Assembly (NCBI GenBank): GCA_038396605.1
Contig: CP121690.1
Span: 310,001 to 374,000, forward strand
DNA from: Eubacteriales bacterium mix99
GTDB taxonomy: Bacteria; Bacillota; Clostridia; Caldicoprobacterales; DTU083
Reading direction: 5' to 3'
DNA length: 64,000 bases
Shown one piece after another: positions 8,041 to 15,518 of the stretch. Below the pieces are notes generated by a model that saw nothing but the letters and a program-made list of their open reading frames with translations, had not been told where the DNA came from and ran no database searches. The first letter of the stretch is position 1; each line of letters begins with the position of its first letter. The position numbers and the translations under genes are program-made.

Positions 8041-8170
8041 GAAACAGACTTCAGGGTATTCAGGGCATAGCCTCGCCCCTGCTGCTTTTCAGCAGCAAAA
8101 AGGATGGATGCTGTGTCCTCATTTCAGGCGGCCCTGCGCCGAAACAGCTAAGGCTTTCCTCATGATTTTT
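8041..8170 (-). ncRNA. Structured leader RNA shared with the polysaccharide operon (copy A)
   Basis: On the minus strand this reads AAAAAATCATGA, then a stem (GCCTT...AGGGC) capped by GCTGTTTCGGCGC, then TGAGGACACAGC, then the hairpin GCTGCT-GAAA-AGCAGC, then GGGGCGAGGCTATGCC, whose GCTATG pairs imperfectly with the CACAGC segment. The same order of blocks, with compensating changes in stems, occurs at 33128-33245 between loaP and the glycosyltransferase genes. I cannot match it to a riboswitch family. The best reading is a LoaP loading site or similar antitermination element in the LCP leader (inference). Confidence 0.6.
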
Positions 8171-8233
8171 TAGTTCGGGTTCAGTCTTTGTCCTATTATA
8201 CGTTGATAGCTATTTAAAACATTTGATATGAAA

Positions 8234-8262
8234 ATCATAGCACAATTACTATGATAATACAA
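8234..8262 (-). promoter_or_regulatory. Promoter of the LCP gene, twin of the polysaccharide operon promoter
   Basis: On the minus strand TTGTAT (8262-8257), 17-nt spacer, TATGAT (8239-8234). The spacer contains a palindrome-like ATAGTA-ATTG-TGCTAT. About 45 nt around it closely match 36070-36125, the promoter ahead of cpsC, including the downstream AAAACATTT block, so a common regulator is likely. Confidence 0.75.
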
Positions 8263-8498
8263 CAAAAATGGAAAATTAATGGAAAATTTATGATGAATCA
8301 GGCTGGAATATGTTGATATATGTCATTTCTAACATACGATATGCTGCATGGTTCTGAAACGAATCAGCGCAACGGGAGCAGGATCCCGATATGGTAAGCA
8401 ATCCCGCCCATGAGCATTTCCTGGCACCATCATCAGGAAAATAAGTCTCCGGTTATACTGCCATTCTCATAATACGGCAATCCATCATTCCATCATTC
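8263..8498. other. Intergenic, with a block repeated near 11.1 kb
   Basis: No gene seen. The block TTGATATATGTCATTTCTAA followed by CATACGATATGCTGCATG (8315-8352) recurs at 11118-11157 beside the truncated copy of the next gene. The whole 3' flank was thus duplicated together with the gene tail. Confidence 0.5.
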
Positions 8499-9311
8499 TC
8501 AGGCTGTCGCTCCTTGCCGGAAAGCTTCAGATATAGCCGGCCCCGGATCTTTGGAGGATTCAGGTGGCTCTGACGTTCCTGGAGGCTGACCCGGCGTTGG
8601 CGTCTCCGGAGACGGATCCGGCGTTGATGTTGGCCCTGGAGTCGGAGTGGGCTTTGGTGTTGGAGTGGGCGAGGGCTTTGGAGTCGGCGTGGATGTCGGC
8701 CTTGGAGTGGGTTTGGGAAACGGCTTTGGCGTCCCCGGAGACGGTGTGGGTCTTGGTGTCGGAGTCGACGTGGACGTCCCTGGAGACGAGGAAGGATCTG
8801 GCTTTGAGGTCTTGGGTGGCTTTGACTTCCGGGGTTTCTTAGATGGCTTCGGTCTCCCGGCAGAAGGATGATGCGATGTACCCGGTTTATTGGTGTTGGC
8901 AGTCGGAGGCGTCTGCCTGGACGACTGTGACTGATTATGCTGCCGATTATCGGTCGCAGCGGTCCTGGATTGCTGCTCCCTGGCTTCCACTGCTTCTGCT
9001 GCTGTCTGCCACTGTTCCTTATTGGCATTCCCCTCAGGTTCCGCACCCCGAGCATCATTTGCTTCCTCATTCCCTTTATCTTCCTCAATGGATTCCGTAG
9101 CATCTTCCTCATCAATCATTTCTCCATCGTTGACCTCGTCCTCATTCTCTCCCATTTCATCATCCTGCACCTCATCTTCCGCCACAGGATCATCATTCAT
9201 GTTTCTATACCTGTCGTTCCCTCTGCTTTTACCAGCAACGGATACGATCACCACAGTAGATATGACTAAAACCGCTGTAACACCAATGATAATTTTGTCC
9301 CGCATGCCCAC
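8499..9311 (-). CDS. Membrane-anchored protein with acidic segment and Pro/Thr/Ser-rich tail
   Basis: 270 residues starting at GTG 9311 (GAGG 8 nt upstream; ATG 9305 is an alternative). A single membrane helix spans residues 8-27. A very acidic segment (about 40-90, many D/E) is followed by a Gln/Ala-rich part. A long low-complexity tail (about 140-260) is dominated by TPTPKPTP-type motifs, as in wall-spanning stalks. The C-terminus is not an LPXTG anchor. Function is unknown; the architecture suggests an extracellular spacer or wall-associated protein. A partial copy of its tail and 3' flank lies at 11.1-11.35 kb. Confidence 0.6.
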   Translation of the reverse strand: MGMRDKIIIGVTAVLVISTVVIVSVAGKSRGNDRYRNMNDDPVAEDEVQDDEMGENEDEVNDGEMIDEEDATESIEEDKGNEEANDARGAEPEGNANKEQWQTAAEAVEAREQQSRTAATDNRQHNQSQSSRQTPPTANTNKPGTSHHPSAGRPKPSKKPRKSKPPKTSKPDPSSSPGTSTSTPTPRPTPSPGTPKPFPKPTPRPTSTPTPKPSPTPTPKPTPTPGPTSTPDPSPETPTPGQPPGTSEPPESSKDPGPAISEAFRQGATA

Positions 9312-9698
9312 TTGATTCGCCTCGTTCCTGTTTTCTCCATCTTTTCATCTATCGGTTTATCATCCCGGACATCCTATCCAATCCCTTTGCAGATGCACCG
9401 TCATGCTTCTCATTCATTTGTTTCAATGCCTGCCATGTGGTTTGATCTCCTGCACTCAGGCAATCCTCTTATAATAACCTATCGGATTTTTCAACAATTT
9501 ATTTAACTTTTGATGTGTTTGTGTTTCCATGTATCCGCGGAGTGGCGATCACAAAGGGGCTGCCGCACAAAGCGAATAAAAATCGCTTATGCAGCAGCCC
9601 CTTTCAATTGAACAATATTGCCTAAAAAGGCACAAATTCATCCATCCATTCTCTTTTGAGCCAATTGCAGCTACTGTTTTCAGGAAATAAAGTGAACT
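9312..9698. other. Intergenic region with one large stem-loop
   Basis: Apart from the stem-loop at 9553-9604 nothing recognisable is present; short frames here lack ribosome sites. Confidence 0.4.
9553..9604 (-). terminator. Large stem-loop downstream of the 9699-10805 gene
   Basis: AAAGGGGCTGC / GCAGCCCCTTT perfect 11-bp outer stem, with an inner AAGCGA / TCGCTT stem. It lies about 95 nt after the stop of the minus-strand gene. There is no clear T tract on either strand, so it may be an RNA-stabilising or weak terminating hairpin. Confidence 0.5.
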
Positions 9699-10805
9699 TC
9701 AAAGTTTCTTGAAACCCTGCTTTTCAATATTCTCTTTCTCTGGAACCGGACGATATTTTTCCGGCGTTTCATATTTTGGAGTGTCAGCTTTGGCAGCTTC
9801 CAACTCTTTCTCCGCTTCTGTTATTTGTGCATCTAAATCCAGGATGGAAGACTCTTCCTCCACTTTCGGGAACGTCTCAGGAACTGGAGTTTGAGCAAGC
9901 AGGCGAAGCTTGGTTATGATTTCCTGTGCATCACGCTGTGCGCTTGCATATGTAATACTGGATTGATCGACGGTATGGGAAATCAAAAGAATTTCAGACA
10001 TAAAACCATTGATATTAACCATAACGCCAAGATGATTGCAAGTCGGAATAGAATTTGAAGTACTTATTGAGTTTGTCTTTGTCTTTCCTAATCCAATACC
10101 TCCTGCCACCGCACCTACCCTGCCCAAAAGTAACCCTCCCGCTACAGCACCACCCAAAGATGCATGTTTCCTGGCTTTTCCGCTTTCATGGGTTTCGATC
10201 CGATAGGAATTTTCAACATTTAACTCTGCTCCTTTGATACTTGAAAAAACAGTCTCAGATTGATTGATCCGCACTTTCCCTTCAACCGGGCTATACATCA
10301 ACTTTCCACCGCAGATATTTTCCCATCGTGCATTGGAAATGCTTTGTATTTTGGAAATCCGCCCTTTTATAAGCTTTTGCTTTTTTGCTTCAATCCGGTG
10401 AATACGCGCATCATATTTTGCATCTTCATTCTTATGCACGCTGTTCATAACTTTGTCATGGAACAAAGGATCCTCTTCGAAACGCATACGGTTTTTTTCT
10501 TCTTTGGAAGTATAAATACCATTCTTTTTCTGCACTTTAACGGACTGTTTATAGAGCCTGGAAATGATGTAATCCCGTTGCTTTTCTTTTTTCCAGAACA
10601 GCTTTTTTACACCCAAAAAGATAAGTAATAATGCCGGAATAATCAGCACAAGGCACGAAATTCCTGCACCTCCTGCAAGGGCCAATAAACCCATTAACAA
10701 TAGAAGTCCGCCAAGAATATCAAAAATGATACCACCACCAGATAAAAGAATTTTTCTTTTATCTTTATCAGACAGAGAATCAAAAGATCTTTCCTTAAGC
10801 TCCAT
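9699..10805 (-). CDS. Membrane protein of unknown function with glycine-zipper segment
   Basis: 368 residues. Two adjacent membrane helices lie at about 22-70 (ILGGLLLLMGLLALAGGAG and LVLIIPALLLIFLGVKKLFW). A cytoplasmic-looking, lysine-rich region follows. A glycine-rich hydrophobic stretch near 215-240 (GGAVAGGLLLGRVGAVAGG) looks like a glycine zipper, and the C-terminus is charged with a coiled-coil-like stretch (LDAQITEAEKELEAAKA). No named family is recognised. It starts with MELKERSFDS at 10805, after GAGAGGAAGCC. It sits in the accessory region and seems to be transcribed alone. Confidence 0.6.
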   Translation of the reverse strand: MELKERSFDSLSDKDKRKILLSGGGIIFDILGGLLLLMGLLALAGGAGISCLVLIIPALLLIFLGVKKLFWKKEKQRDYIISRLYKQSVKVQKKNGIYTSKEEKNRMRFEEDPLFHDKVMNSVHKNEDAKYDARIHRIEAKKQKLIKGRISKIQSISNARWENICGGKLMYSPVEGKVRINQSETVFSSIKGAELNVENSYRIETHESGKARKHASLGGAVAGGLLLGRVGAVAGGIGLGKTKTNSISTSNSIPTCNHLGVMVNINGFMSEILLISHTVDQSSITYASAQRDAQEIITKLRLLAQTPVPETFPKVEEESSILDLDAQITEAEKELEAAKADTPKYETPEKYRPVPEKENIEKQGFKKL

Positions 10806-11174
10806 GATAAAAGGCTTCCTCTCTCAAAAATAAATGTTTACGCAAGCTTCGGCGCCTGTGAAGGAAATAAAAATGTCCGCTCCAGATCATTCTGACAAAA
10901 TAAAGTTATCCAGAAAAATAAGCCATCAAGCCAAAGAAATTCCGTGCATAATGAAAGTATATCAGGAAAATAAGAGATCCGTCAATAAAAGCATCTCCTT
11001 TTGCTCTCCTTTTTCCAGGCAAAATTCAACATACTCCCATAAATAGAAAGAGAGCCAGACTTCTCCGACTCCCTCAGGTATGCGTCCGCAAACACATACC
11101 CCAACTACTGAAATAAGTTGATATATATCATTTCTTAACATACGATAGGCTGCATGAATTCCATCATTCACTCG
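10806..11174. other. Intergenic and decayed sequence
   Basis: No supported gene. The right part (11114-11174) repeats the 3' flank of the Pro/Thr-rich protein gene (8311-8350). Confidence 0.4.
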
Positions 11175-11345
11175 GATGCCTGTTCCCTGCCGGGAAGCCT
11201 CAGATATAACAGGTCCCGGATCTTTGAACGGCTCAGGCGGTTCTGACGTTCCTGGAGTCTGCCTCGGTTTTGGCGTCTCCGGAGGCGGACCCGGCGTTGA
11301 TGCCGGCCTTGGTGTCGGAGTCGGCGCAGGCTTCCTGGGGAACCA
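11175..11345 (-). pseudogene. Truncated copy of the tail of the Pro/Thr-rich membrane protein
   Basis: On the minus strand this encodes PTPTPRPASTPGPPPETP...QTPGTSEPPEPFKDPGPVISEASRQG, nearly the same as the C-terminus of the protein at 8499-9311 (PGQPPGTSEPPESSKDPGPAISEAFRQG). The N-terminal, membrane and acidic parts are missing. The stop codon of the parent is lost, so the frame runs on to 10962. It is a partial duplication, not a functional gene. Confidence 0.75.
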
Positions 11346-11489
11346 ACGCTTGCCAATGTCCCTTCTTACCACTCTCTTTGGGAAAGAGTCACCGGTAAGG
11401 ATAAACGGATGAAGCTCTGCCTTGACTTTACTTTTTCATTAATCTTTTCAAGTTCTCATTGAACTTATAGCCTATAAGGAAGAAATATT

Positions 11490-11540
11490 CAGTATCCGTT
11501 TTCTTGCCGGCGGAAGCCCCGATCCTGAGATGAAAGGGGA
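11490..11540 (+). repeat. Fragment of the 3' flank of the RHH/DUF6809 operon (third trace)
   Basis: GTATCCGTTTTCTTG followed by CGGAAGC, GATCCTGAGATGAAAGG matches the sequence just after the terminator of the intact operon (14552-14598: GTATCCGTTTTCTTGAC, CGGAAGCTCTGAGCC, AGGATGAAAGG). Only the right half of the terminator stem remains. It suggests that a further copy of the operon once stood here. Confidence 0.55.
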
Positions 11541-11566
11541 GGAGCATTATGGTAAGGAGAGGACTG

Positions 11567-13351
11567 TTATGATAAAGATACCACTGCATTGTCGGAATGG
11601 GACAAATCCAGGGATGGAATCGATTTTCCCATAGAGGCGCTGATCAAATCCAGCAATGCATTGGCGCGTTTCTGGAAAAACCCGTTGAATTCATCCTCCT
11701 GAAGATCTGCCATGGAAATGTGATGCGTTTCCACATATTTGGTCAAGTCATCTTTGCTGACATGACCTGCATTTTCAAGTGCCTTAAGATAAACACTCGG
11801 TTTATTTCCGCCGATAATGCGATTGGAATGCGCGGTAAGAGGCGTTTTGTTTACAATGGAGTTCCACTTGCTTTTCTCATAGCCTTCCTTCATACAGTAA
11901 GATTTTGGGAAAATGTGATGGATATCAATGTTTTCCTCCAGAAAAGTTGAAAAGTCCATGGGCCTTCCACTGACAAAATCAACTGCCCCTGACTGCAGAA
12001 TTAATGCCATAACTCCTTTGTATGCAGCACTGAGACGATTCTGCATGGACAGCAGCCGCTCAGGATCAAAGCCGGCGCGGGATACGGTATTTGGTTCCAG
12101 CCCTCCGTCCAGCCACTCCATCACACCCGTTACATCATTTGCAAAGCGCGTTTCATTGGCACTGCCATACATTTCGCCAAATACCCCGCACCAATACCAT
12201 CTGACGAGCTTTCGTCTTACTGTACTGTCCAGCGTCCTGTTTTTAAGGACAGCAAACAAAACGGATAAAGGAATCAGCTGCGTGGTATATGGCAGATCAC
12301 GCTTACAGAAGATACGCTGCTCTCTCAGAAAATTACCGGTCTGGATGAAACCATGCATGAGGTCATCCGCATATTTCCGATAATCCCGGAGCTTTAAATC
12401 CAGGACATCACGTTTTTTACAGCTGACAGCCATACCGCCGCTTTTGTAATTATAATAACGGCTCACCAACGTAACTGCTGTCAGAAAGTCCGTATTGGAG
12501 ACAGTGGAAAGCAGATTCACCTGTTCGCACATGTTCTCACAGCGATGTTCCCAGTCTTTGCGCAAATCAAAATTATCCACTGCAAAAGAGGCTGTGACCA
12601 GTTCGAACACAGTCAGCGATACCCCTCCGGTGTTTACATTTTCAAAAACCTGACAAACGGCCTCTTTGGGTATATTCTTCCGTAAGGTTATGACGGGCAC
12701 CTTATAGCTCTGCATAGGTATCAGGACCGCTGCATTGAACTGTGCGTATCTTTCCAATATGTCCCTGTCATAGTGATAATATCTCTGGTAATCATTCATC
12801 CACATACTGCAGGCATAGTTATCAAATACAATATTGAGAGGGAACATGTGACTTTCAAACTCCTTCTCCCGGGTGCTGAGATCCAAAACTATCCTGCGCC
12901 CAAAATCCTCTTTTATGATTTTGTCTTCCGGCACAGAAATAATGGAATCGATGCGATCGATGCCGGACAGGCATTTCTCTATATCCATATAGTAAAATCG
13001 TTTCACGTCTTTATGTTTCTGCGTCTGAGTAGGAACCGCTTCCCTGCAGTACATGGCACAATAAATGGAAGTAAGCCGCTGCTGCCCGTCCAGAACCAAA
13101 GTATCCGGACTGCAGTCCACATTAGAGCCTGTAAAAGGACGATGCTTGAAGCGAATGGAACTGCCGTTGTACTCCAGGAACATCAAAGCCCCAATCGGAT
13201 AGGAGTTGGAAATACTGGCAATCAAAGCCCGGATTCGATCCGTATCCCAGACCCATCCTCTTTGAAAATCGGGAAGCTGGATATTCCCCTGATCGATATC
13301 CCTTAAAATGTCTGCCATTGATATATCGTTTGATTTATAGGTACTTGTCAT
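11567..13351 (-). CDS. Single-chain GmrSD-type (DUF262 + DUF1524) type IV restriction endonuclease
   Basis: 594 residues. The N-terminal DUF262/GmrS domain has the ParB/Srx-like signature D88-G-Q-Q-R-L-T and QLPDFQRGWVWD upstream of it, associated with nucleotide use. The C-terminal DUF1524/GmrD region has the HNH-type motif HHIFPKSY (H478-H479...P482), then NSIVNKTPLT and SNRIIGGNKP. Family members cut modified (for example glucosylated hydroxymethyl-cytosine) phage DNA; other DUF262 proteins have other defence roles. AAAGGATTGAGAA precedes ATG 13351. The gene is divergent from the RHH/DUF6809 operon, 210 nt away, so that operon's DNA-binding protein could also influence it. Confidence 0.85.
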   Translation of the reverse strand: MTSTYKSNDISMADILRDIDQGNIQLPDFQRGWVWDTDRIRALIASISNSYPIGALMFLEYNGSSIRFKHRPFTGSNVDCSPDTLVLDGQQRLTSIYCAMYCREAVPTQTQKHKDVKRFYYMDIEKCLSGIDRIDSIISVPEDKIIKEDFGRRIVLDLSTREKEFESHMFPLNIVFDNYACSMWMNDYQRYYHYDRDILERYAQFNAAVLIPMQSYKVPVITLRKNIPKEAVCQVFENVNTGGVSLTVFELVTASFAVDNFDLRKDWEHRCENMCEQVNLLSTVSNTDFLTAVTLVSRYYNYKSGGMAVSCKKRDVLDLKLRDYRKYADDLMHGFIQTGNFLREQRIFCKRDLPYTTQLIPLSVLFAVLKNRTLDSTVRRKLVRWYWCGVFGEMYGSANETRFANDVTGVMEWLDGGLEPNTVSRAGFDPERLLSMQNRLSAAYKGVMALILQSGAVDFVSGRPMDFSTFLEENIDIHHIFPKSYCMKEGYEKSKWNSIVNKTPLTAHSNRIIGGNKPSVYLKALENAGHVSKDDLTKYVETHHISMADLQEDEFNGFFQKRANALLDLISASMGKSIPSLDLSHSDNAVVSLS

Positions 13352-13498
13352 TTCTCAATCCTTTCGTATGACCATGCTCCCGCAAAGGTGAGGAGAATAC
13401 AGATCCATTCATAATTCTCTCTTTCTGGTTACAGTTTACAGAAACTCGATATCCTCCAAATATTGAGCATGATGATAAATAATATTTTCAATTATCTC

Positions 13499-13527
13499 TT
13501 GACACATGTGCCACAATATTATATGAT
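13499..13527 (+). promoter_or_regulatory. Promoter of the RHH/DUF6809 operon
   Basis: TTGACA (13499-13504), 17-nt spacer, TATGAT (13522-13527). Transcription should begin near 13534, just before the ribosome site AAAGGAGG at 13546. In-frame ATGs upstream (from 13463) would therefore not be in the message. Confidence 0.85.
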
Positions 13528-13542
13528 AAATTTGTGGCACAT
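13506..13542. promoter_or_regulatory. Perfect 11-bp inverted-repeat operator over the promoter
   Basis: ATGTGCCACAA (13506-13516) and TTGTGGCACAT (13532-13542), with 15 nt between. The arms bracket the -10 box and start point, the classic place for autorepression by the ribbon-helix-helix protein encoded directly downstream. Confidence 0.8.
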
Positions 13543-13561
13543 AATAAAGGAGGTGTTATCA

Positions 13562-13744
13562 CTGCCGCCCAACAAAAAGGTGGGCCGTCCAACTGATAAT
13601 CCAAAGCGTCATAACGTAAAAGCCCGTATCGATGACGAAACCTACCATATTTTAGACAACTATTGCAGGACAAACGGAAAGTCCAAATCAGAGGGCATCC
13701 GCGACGGAATCAGAAAGTTGGATCCGAACACCAAAAAAGTATGA
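13562..13744 (+). CDS. Ribbon-helix-helix (CopG/Arc-type) DNA-binding protein, probable autorepressor
   Basis: 60-residue protein. The basic N-terminus NKKVGRPTDNPK is followed by the beta strand HNVKARIDD and two helices (ETYHILDNYCRTNG, SKSEGIRDGIRKL), the pattern of clostridial RHH proteins. The best start is a CTG at 13562, 8 nt after AAAGGAGG; the only other in-frame option is a GTG at 13553 that overlaps the ribosome site. A CTG start is rare. The stop overlaps an ATG (GTATGA), coupling it to a 48-codon frame. It is the first gene of an operon with the DUF6809 gene; an antitoxin- or regulator-like role is inferred. Confidence 0.75.
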   Translation: MPPNKKVGRPTDNPKRHNVKARIDDETYHILDNYCRTNGKSKSEGIRDGIRKLDPNTKKV

Positions 13745-13887
13745 AAGGAAGCGGCGGGCTCTCCGGAAAAGAACACACGCCACTTCCCCGGCCGACAACT
13801 GCCGTTTGGCACTTGCAGCGTAAATATTATATCATGCGCGGGCAGCTCCATTCAAGGCATTGTCGGAAAGATCGAAAAAGACAATGA
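13741..13887 (+). CDS. Possible 48-residue small protein, translationally coupled to the RHH gene
   Basis: The ATG overlaps the RHH stop as ATGA and the frame runs to 13887, 18 nt before the DUF6809 start. The product is basic (many R, K, H: SRHCRKDRKRQ at the end). In the decayed copy at 5.4 kb the DNA is strongly conserved but the frame is broken by indels, so this stretch may act as RNA rather than as a gene. Low confidence. Confidence 0.3.
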   Translation: MKGSGGLSGKEHTPLPRPTTAVWHLQRKYYIMRGQLHSRHCRKDRKRQ

Positions 13888-13905
13888 CAAGGAGGAGAAG
13901 ATTTC
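13744..13905 (+). repeat. Conserved leader between RHH and DUF6809 genes, copy 2
   Basis: Repeats 5424-5577. It can fold: GGAAG-C-GGC at its start pairs with GCC-A-CTTCC, and TGCC-GTTT-GGCA is a compact hairpin. It ends with the strong ribosome site AAGGAGGAG for the next gene. It may tune expression of the second gene. Confidence 0.65.
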
Positions 13906-14490
13906 ATGTCCATTATTGAGGAAGTATACTATAACAATCTCGTGTACGCCATAGAAAATGGTGAGGATTCTCAGTCTGCCCATGCAGAGCAACTGCAGGA
14001 TAAATGTTTGAAGAATCTGAAGGCAGTATTGAATGACTCCGAAAAGGAGTTGTTCGAAAGGTACTGTGATGCTCAGGAAAGTGTGGAAGAATTCACCCAT
14101 TATCACATTTTTGCTTACGCATTGAAGCTTGGTATTCTTCTTATGGCGGAAGCCTTTGCAGGCAGAAAAGATATCACCGGAGAAAGGAATCATCCGGAGA
14201 CATCGATCCTTCACAAGCTTTTTGGCGGGGGACTCAATCCTGCCGAGAACATCGTACCGAAGGATCCAAGATATCGCAACGTATTTCAGGTAATTGACGA
14301 AAAGGAGAGTCATCTAACGGAGAAGCTTCCTCCCGAGGAGCAAAAACAGCTTGAAAACCTGACCATCCTTTATCTGGAGGCATCTTATCTGGATAGTTCT
14401 GCATGCTTCTCCCACGGGTTCAGCCTGGGCGCCTCCATAACCTCCGAAGCCTTCGCAGACGCAGACAAGCTGATGCACAAAGATTATTGA
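13906..14490 (+). CDS. Tandem DUF6809-like protein (function unknown)
   Basis: 194 residues, soluble and mostly helical. The two halves look related. Residues 1-90 begin IIEEVYYNNL and end in FAYALKLGILLMAEAFAGR; residues 105-190 begin ILHKLFGGGLNPAENIVPKD and end in FSHGFSLGASITSEAFADA. Each half alone resembles the roughly 90-residue DUF6809 proteins common in clostridia (start ILEELYxGxI, end FxxGFRLG). It is therefore an internal duplication of an uncharacterised domain. AGGAGGAGAAGATTTC precedes the ATG. It follows the RHH gene in one transcription unit with its own promoter, operator and terminator, an arrangement like that of a toxin-antitoxin or a small regulated accessory module. Confidence 0.75.
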   Translation: MSIIEEVYYNNLVYAIENGEDSQSAHAEQLQDKCLKNLKAVLNDSEKELFERYCDAQESVEEFTHYHIFAYALKLGILLMAEAFAGRKDITGERNHPETSILHKLFGGGLNPAENIVPKDPRYRNVFQVIDEKESHLTEKLPPEEQKQLENLTILYLEASYLDSSACFSHGFSLGASITSEAFADADKLMHKDY

Positions 14491-14530
14491 TATTGATACA
14501 GCACTGACCTAATGTACCCCAGGTTCCTGC

Positions 14531-14564
14531 GGATACCGTCTCTTCTGACGGTATCCGTTTTCTT
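14531..14564 (+). terminator. Terminator of the RHH/DUF6809 operon
   Basis: GGATACCGTC / GACGGTATCC perfect 10-bp stem with a 6-nt loop, followed by GTTTTCTT. The same stem follows the decayed copy at 6176-6205, and a half-stem survives at 11490. Confidence 0.85.
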
Positions 14565-14787
14565 GACAACCGGAAGCTCTGAGCCTAGGATGAAAGGAAC
14601 GGTGAAGGATTGAAGTTATTAGAGCTTTTCAAGCTTGATTGAAAAACTTCAAAAATGCCAGGGGAAGCATGTATGAAGCCACTACCATCATTATGCTTGG
14701 CCTGATTACAGAATCCTCTTTATTAGTAAAATTCGATGACTACATTTTTCACATTTCTTGCTATTTTCATATCCCAATGCCTCTGTA

Positions 14788-15426
14788 TTAAATCTCATCC
14801 AAAGCTGTCTGTAATGCTTTCTGATACGACTCATCCGATAAAGAAATGACATCTGCCGGAGCAGAACCACTTATGTGGTATACTCCATTTTCGGGTGAAA
14901 GTTCGATATAGAAAAACAAATCTCCATCAAAATCTCGCACATTAAAATGCAACACCACTTTATTATAATCTGCCTTTTTAAAGGCTCCTCCACACTTATC
15001 TCTCATATCCAGAACGATATCCAGATACTTTCGTGCATTATCCAAAGGAGTTTTTTCACTCACATAAATATTAACTCTGGCTAGCGTAGTACCCACTTTA
15101 TTATCATATACTTCGGTTATATCAAAATCTTCCCAAACACTCTTCATGCTATCGAATACTTCTCCGCTCGATACTTTTTTTTCAGTCTTTGAATCATCTT
15201 TTGAATCAGATGTAGCTTCTGGCGAAACTGTTGGTTCCGTTTTCACCGTAGTCTCTGGATCGACTGCAGGTGTGTTCATGGCCTGGACCATACCGACAAT
15301 ACCGAGAGCAAAAAATACCGCCGTCAAAATGCCAAGCACTTTTTTAGGCTTCTTACGCACCACTTTAACAATCAGAATGACCAAACATACCAAGAATCCA
15401 ATTAAGCCAACAAAAAACAAAAACAT
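14788..15426 (-). CDS. Membrane-anchored protein of unknown function
   Basis: 212 residues with two N-terminal membrane helices (about 2-22 and 31-49), a Thr/Glu/Ser-rich linker (55-85), and a globular domain from about 90 (FDSMKSVWEDFDITEVYDNK...; ends SDESYQKALQTALDEI) predicted outside the membrane. No family is recognised. AAGAGGCGTCTGTAAA precedes the ATG. It lies just beyond the last gene of the polysaccharide operon on the same strand, about 90 nt after its stop, so read-through is possible. Confidence 0.55.
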   Translation of the reverse strand: MFLFFVGLIGFLVCLVILIVKVVRKKPKKVLGILTAVFFALGIVGMVQAMNTPAVDPETTVKTEPTVSPEATSDSKDDSKTEKKVSSGEVFDSMKSVWEDFDITEVYDNKVGTTLARVNIYVSEKTPLDNARKYLDIVLDMRDKCGGAFKKADYNKVVLHFNVRDFDGDLFFYIELSPENGVYHISGSAPADVISLSDESYQKALQTALDEI

Positions 15427-15518
15427 TTTACAGACGCCTCTTGGAATTATTTTCTTTTTTTGAAAAAAGACTCAGTTCTGTATTGCTTTAACCTATAAAT
15501 AACAGACCAGAAGCAATT

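Noticed and set aside
8041-8170. Known riboswitch (c-di-GMP, c-di-AMP, SAM, TPP) in the LCP leader
   Set aside because: Core sequences of those classes as I know them are absent on both strands; the link to loaP explains the element better.
8453-9115. 220-codon minus-strand frame rich in Arg/Pro overlapping the Pro/Thr-rich protein
   Set aside because: Out-of-frame translation of a low-complexity repeat; it has no membrane anchor or ribosome site.
13463-13561. N-terminal extension of the RHH protein starting at ATG 13463
   Set aside because: It would start upstream of the promoter and operator, and the extension has no family similarity.
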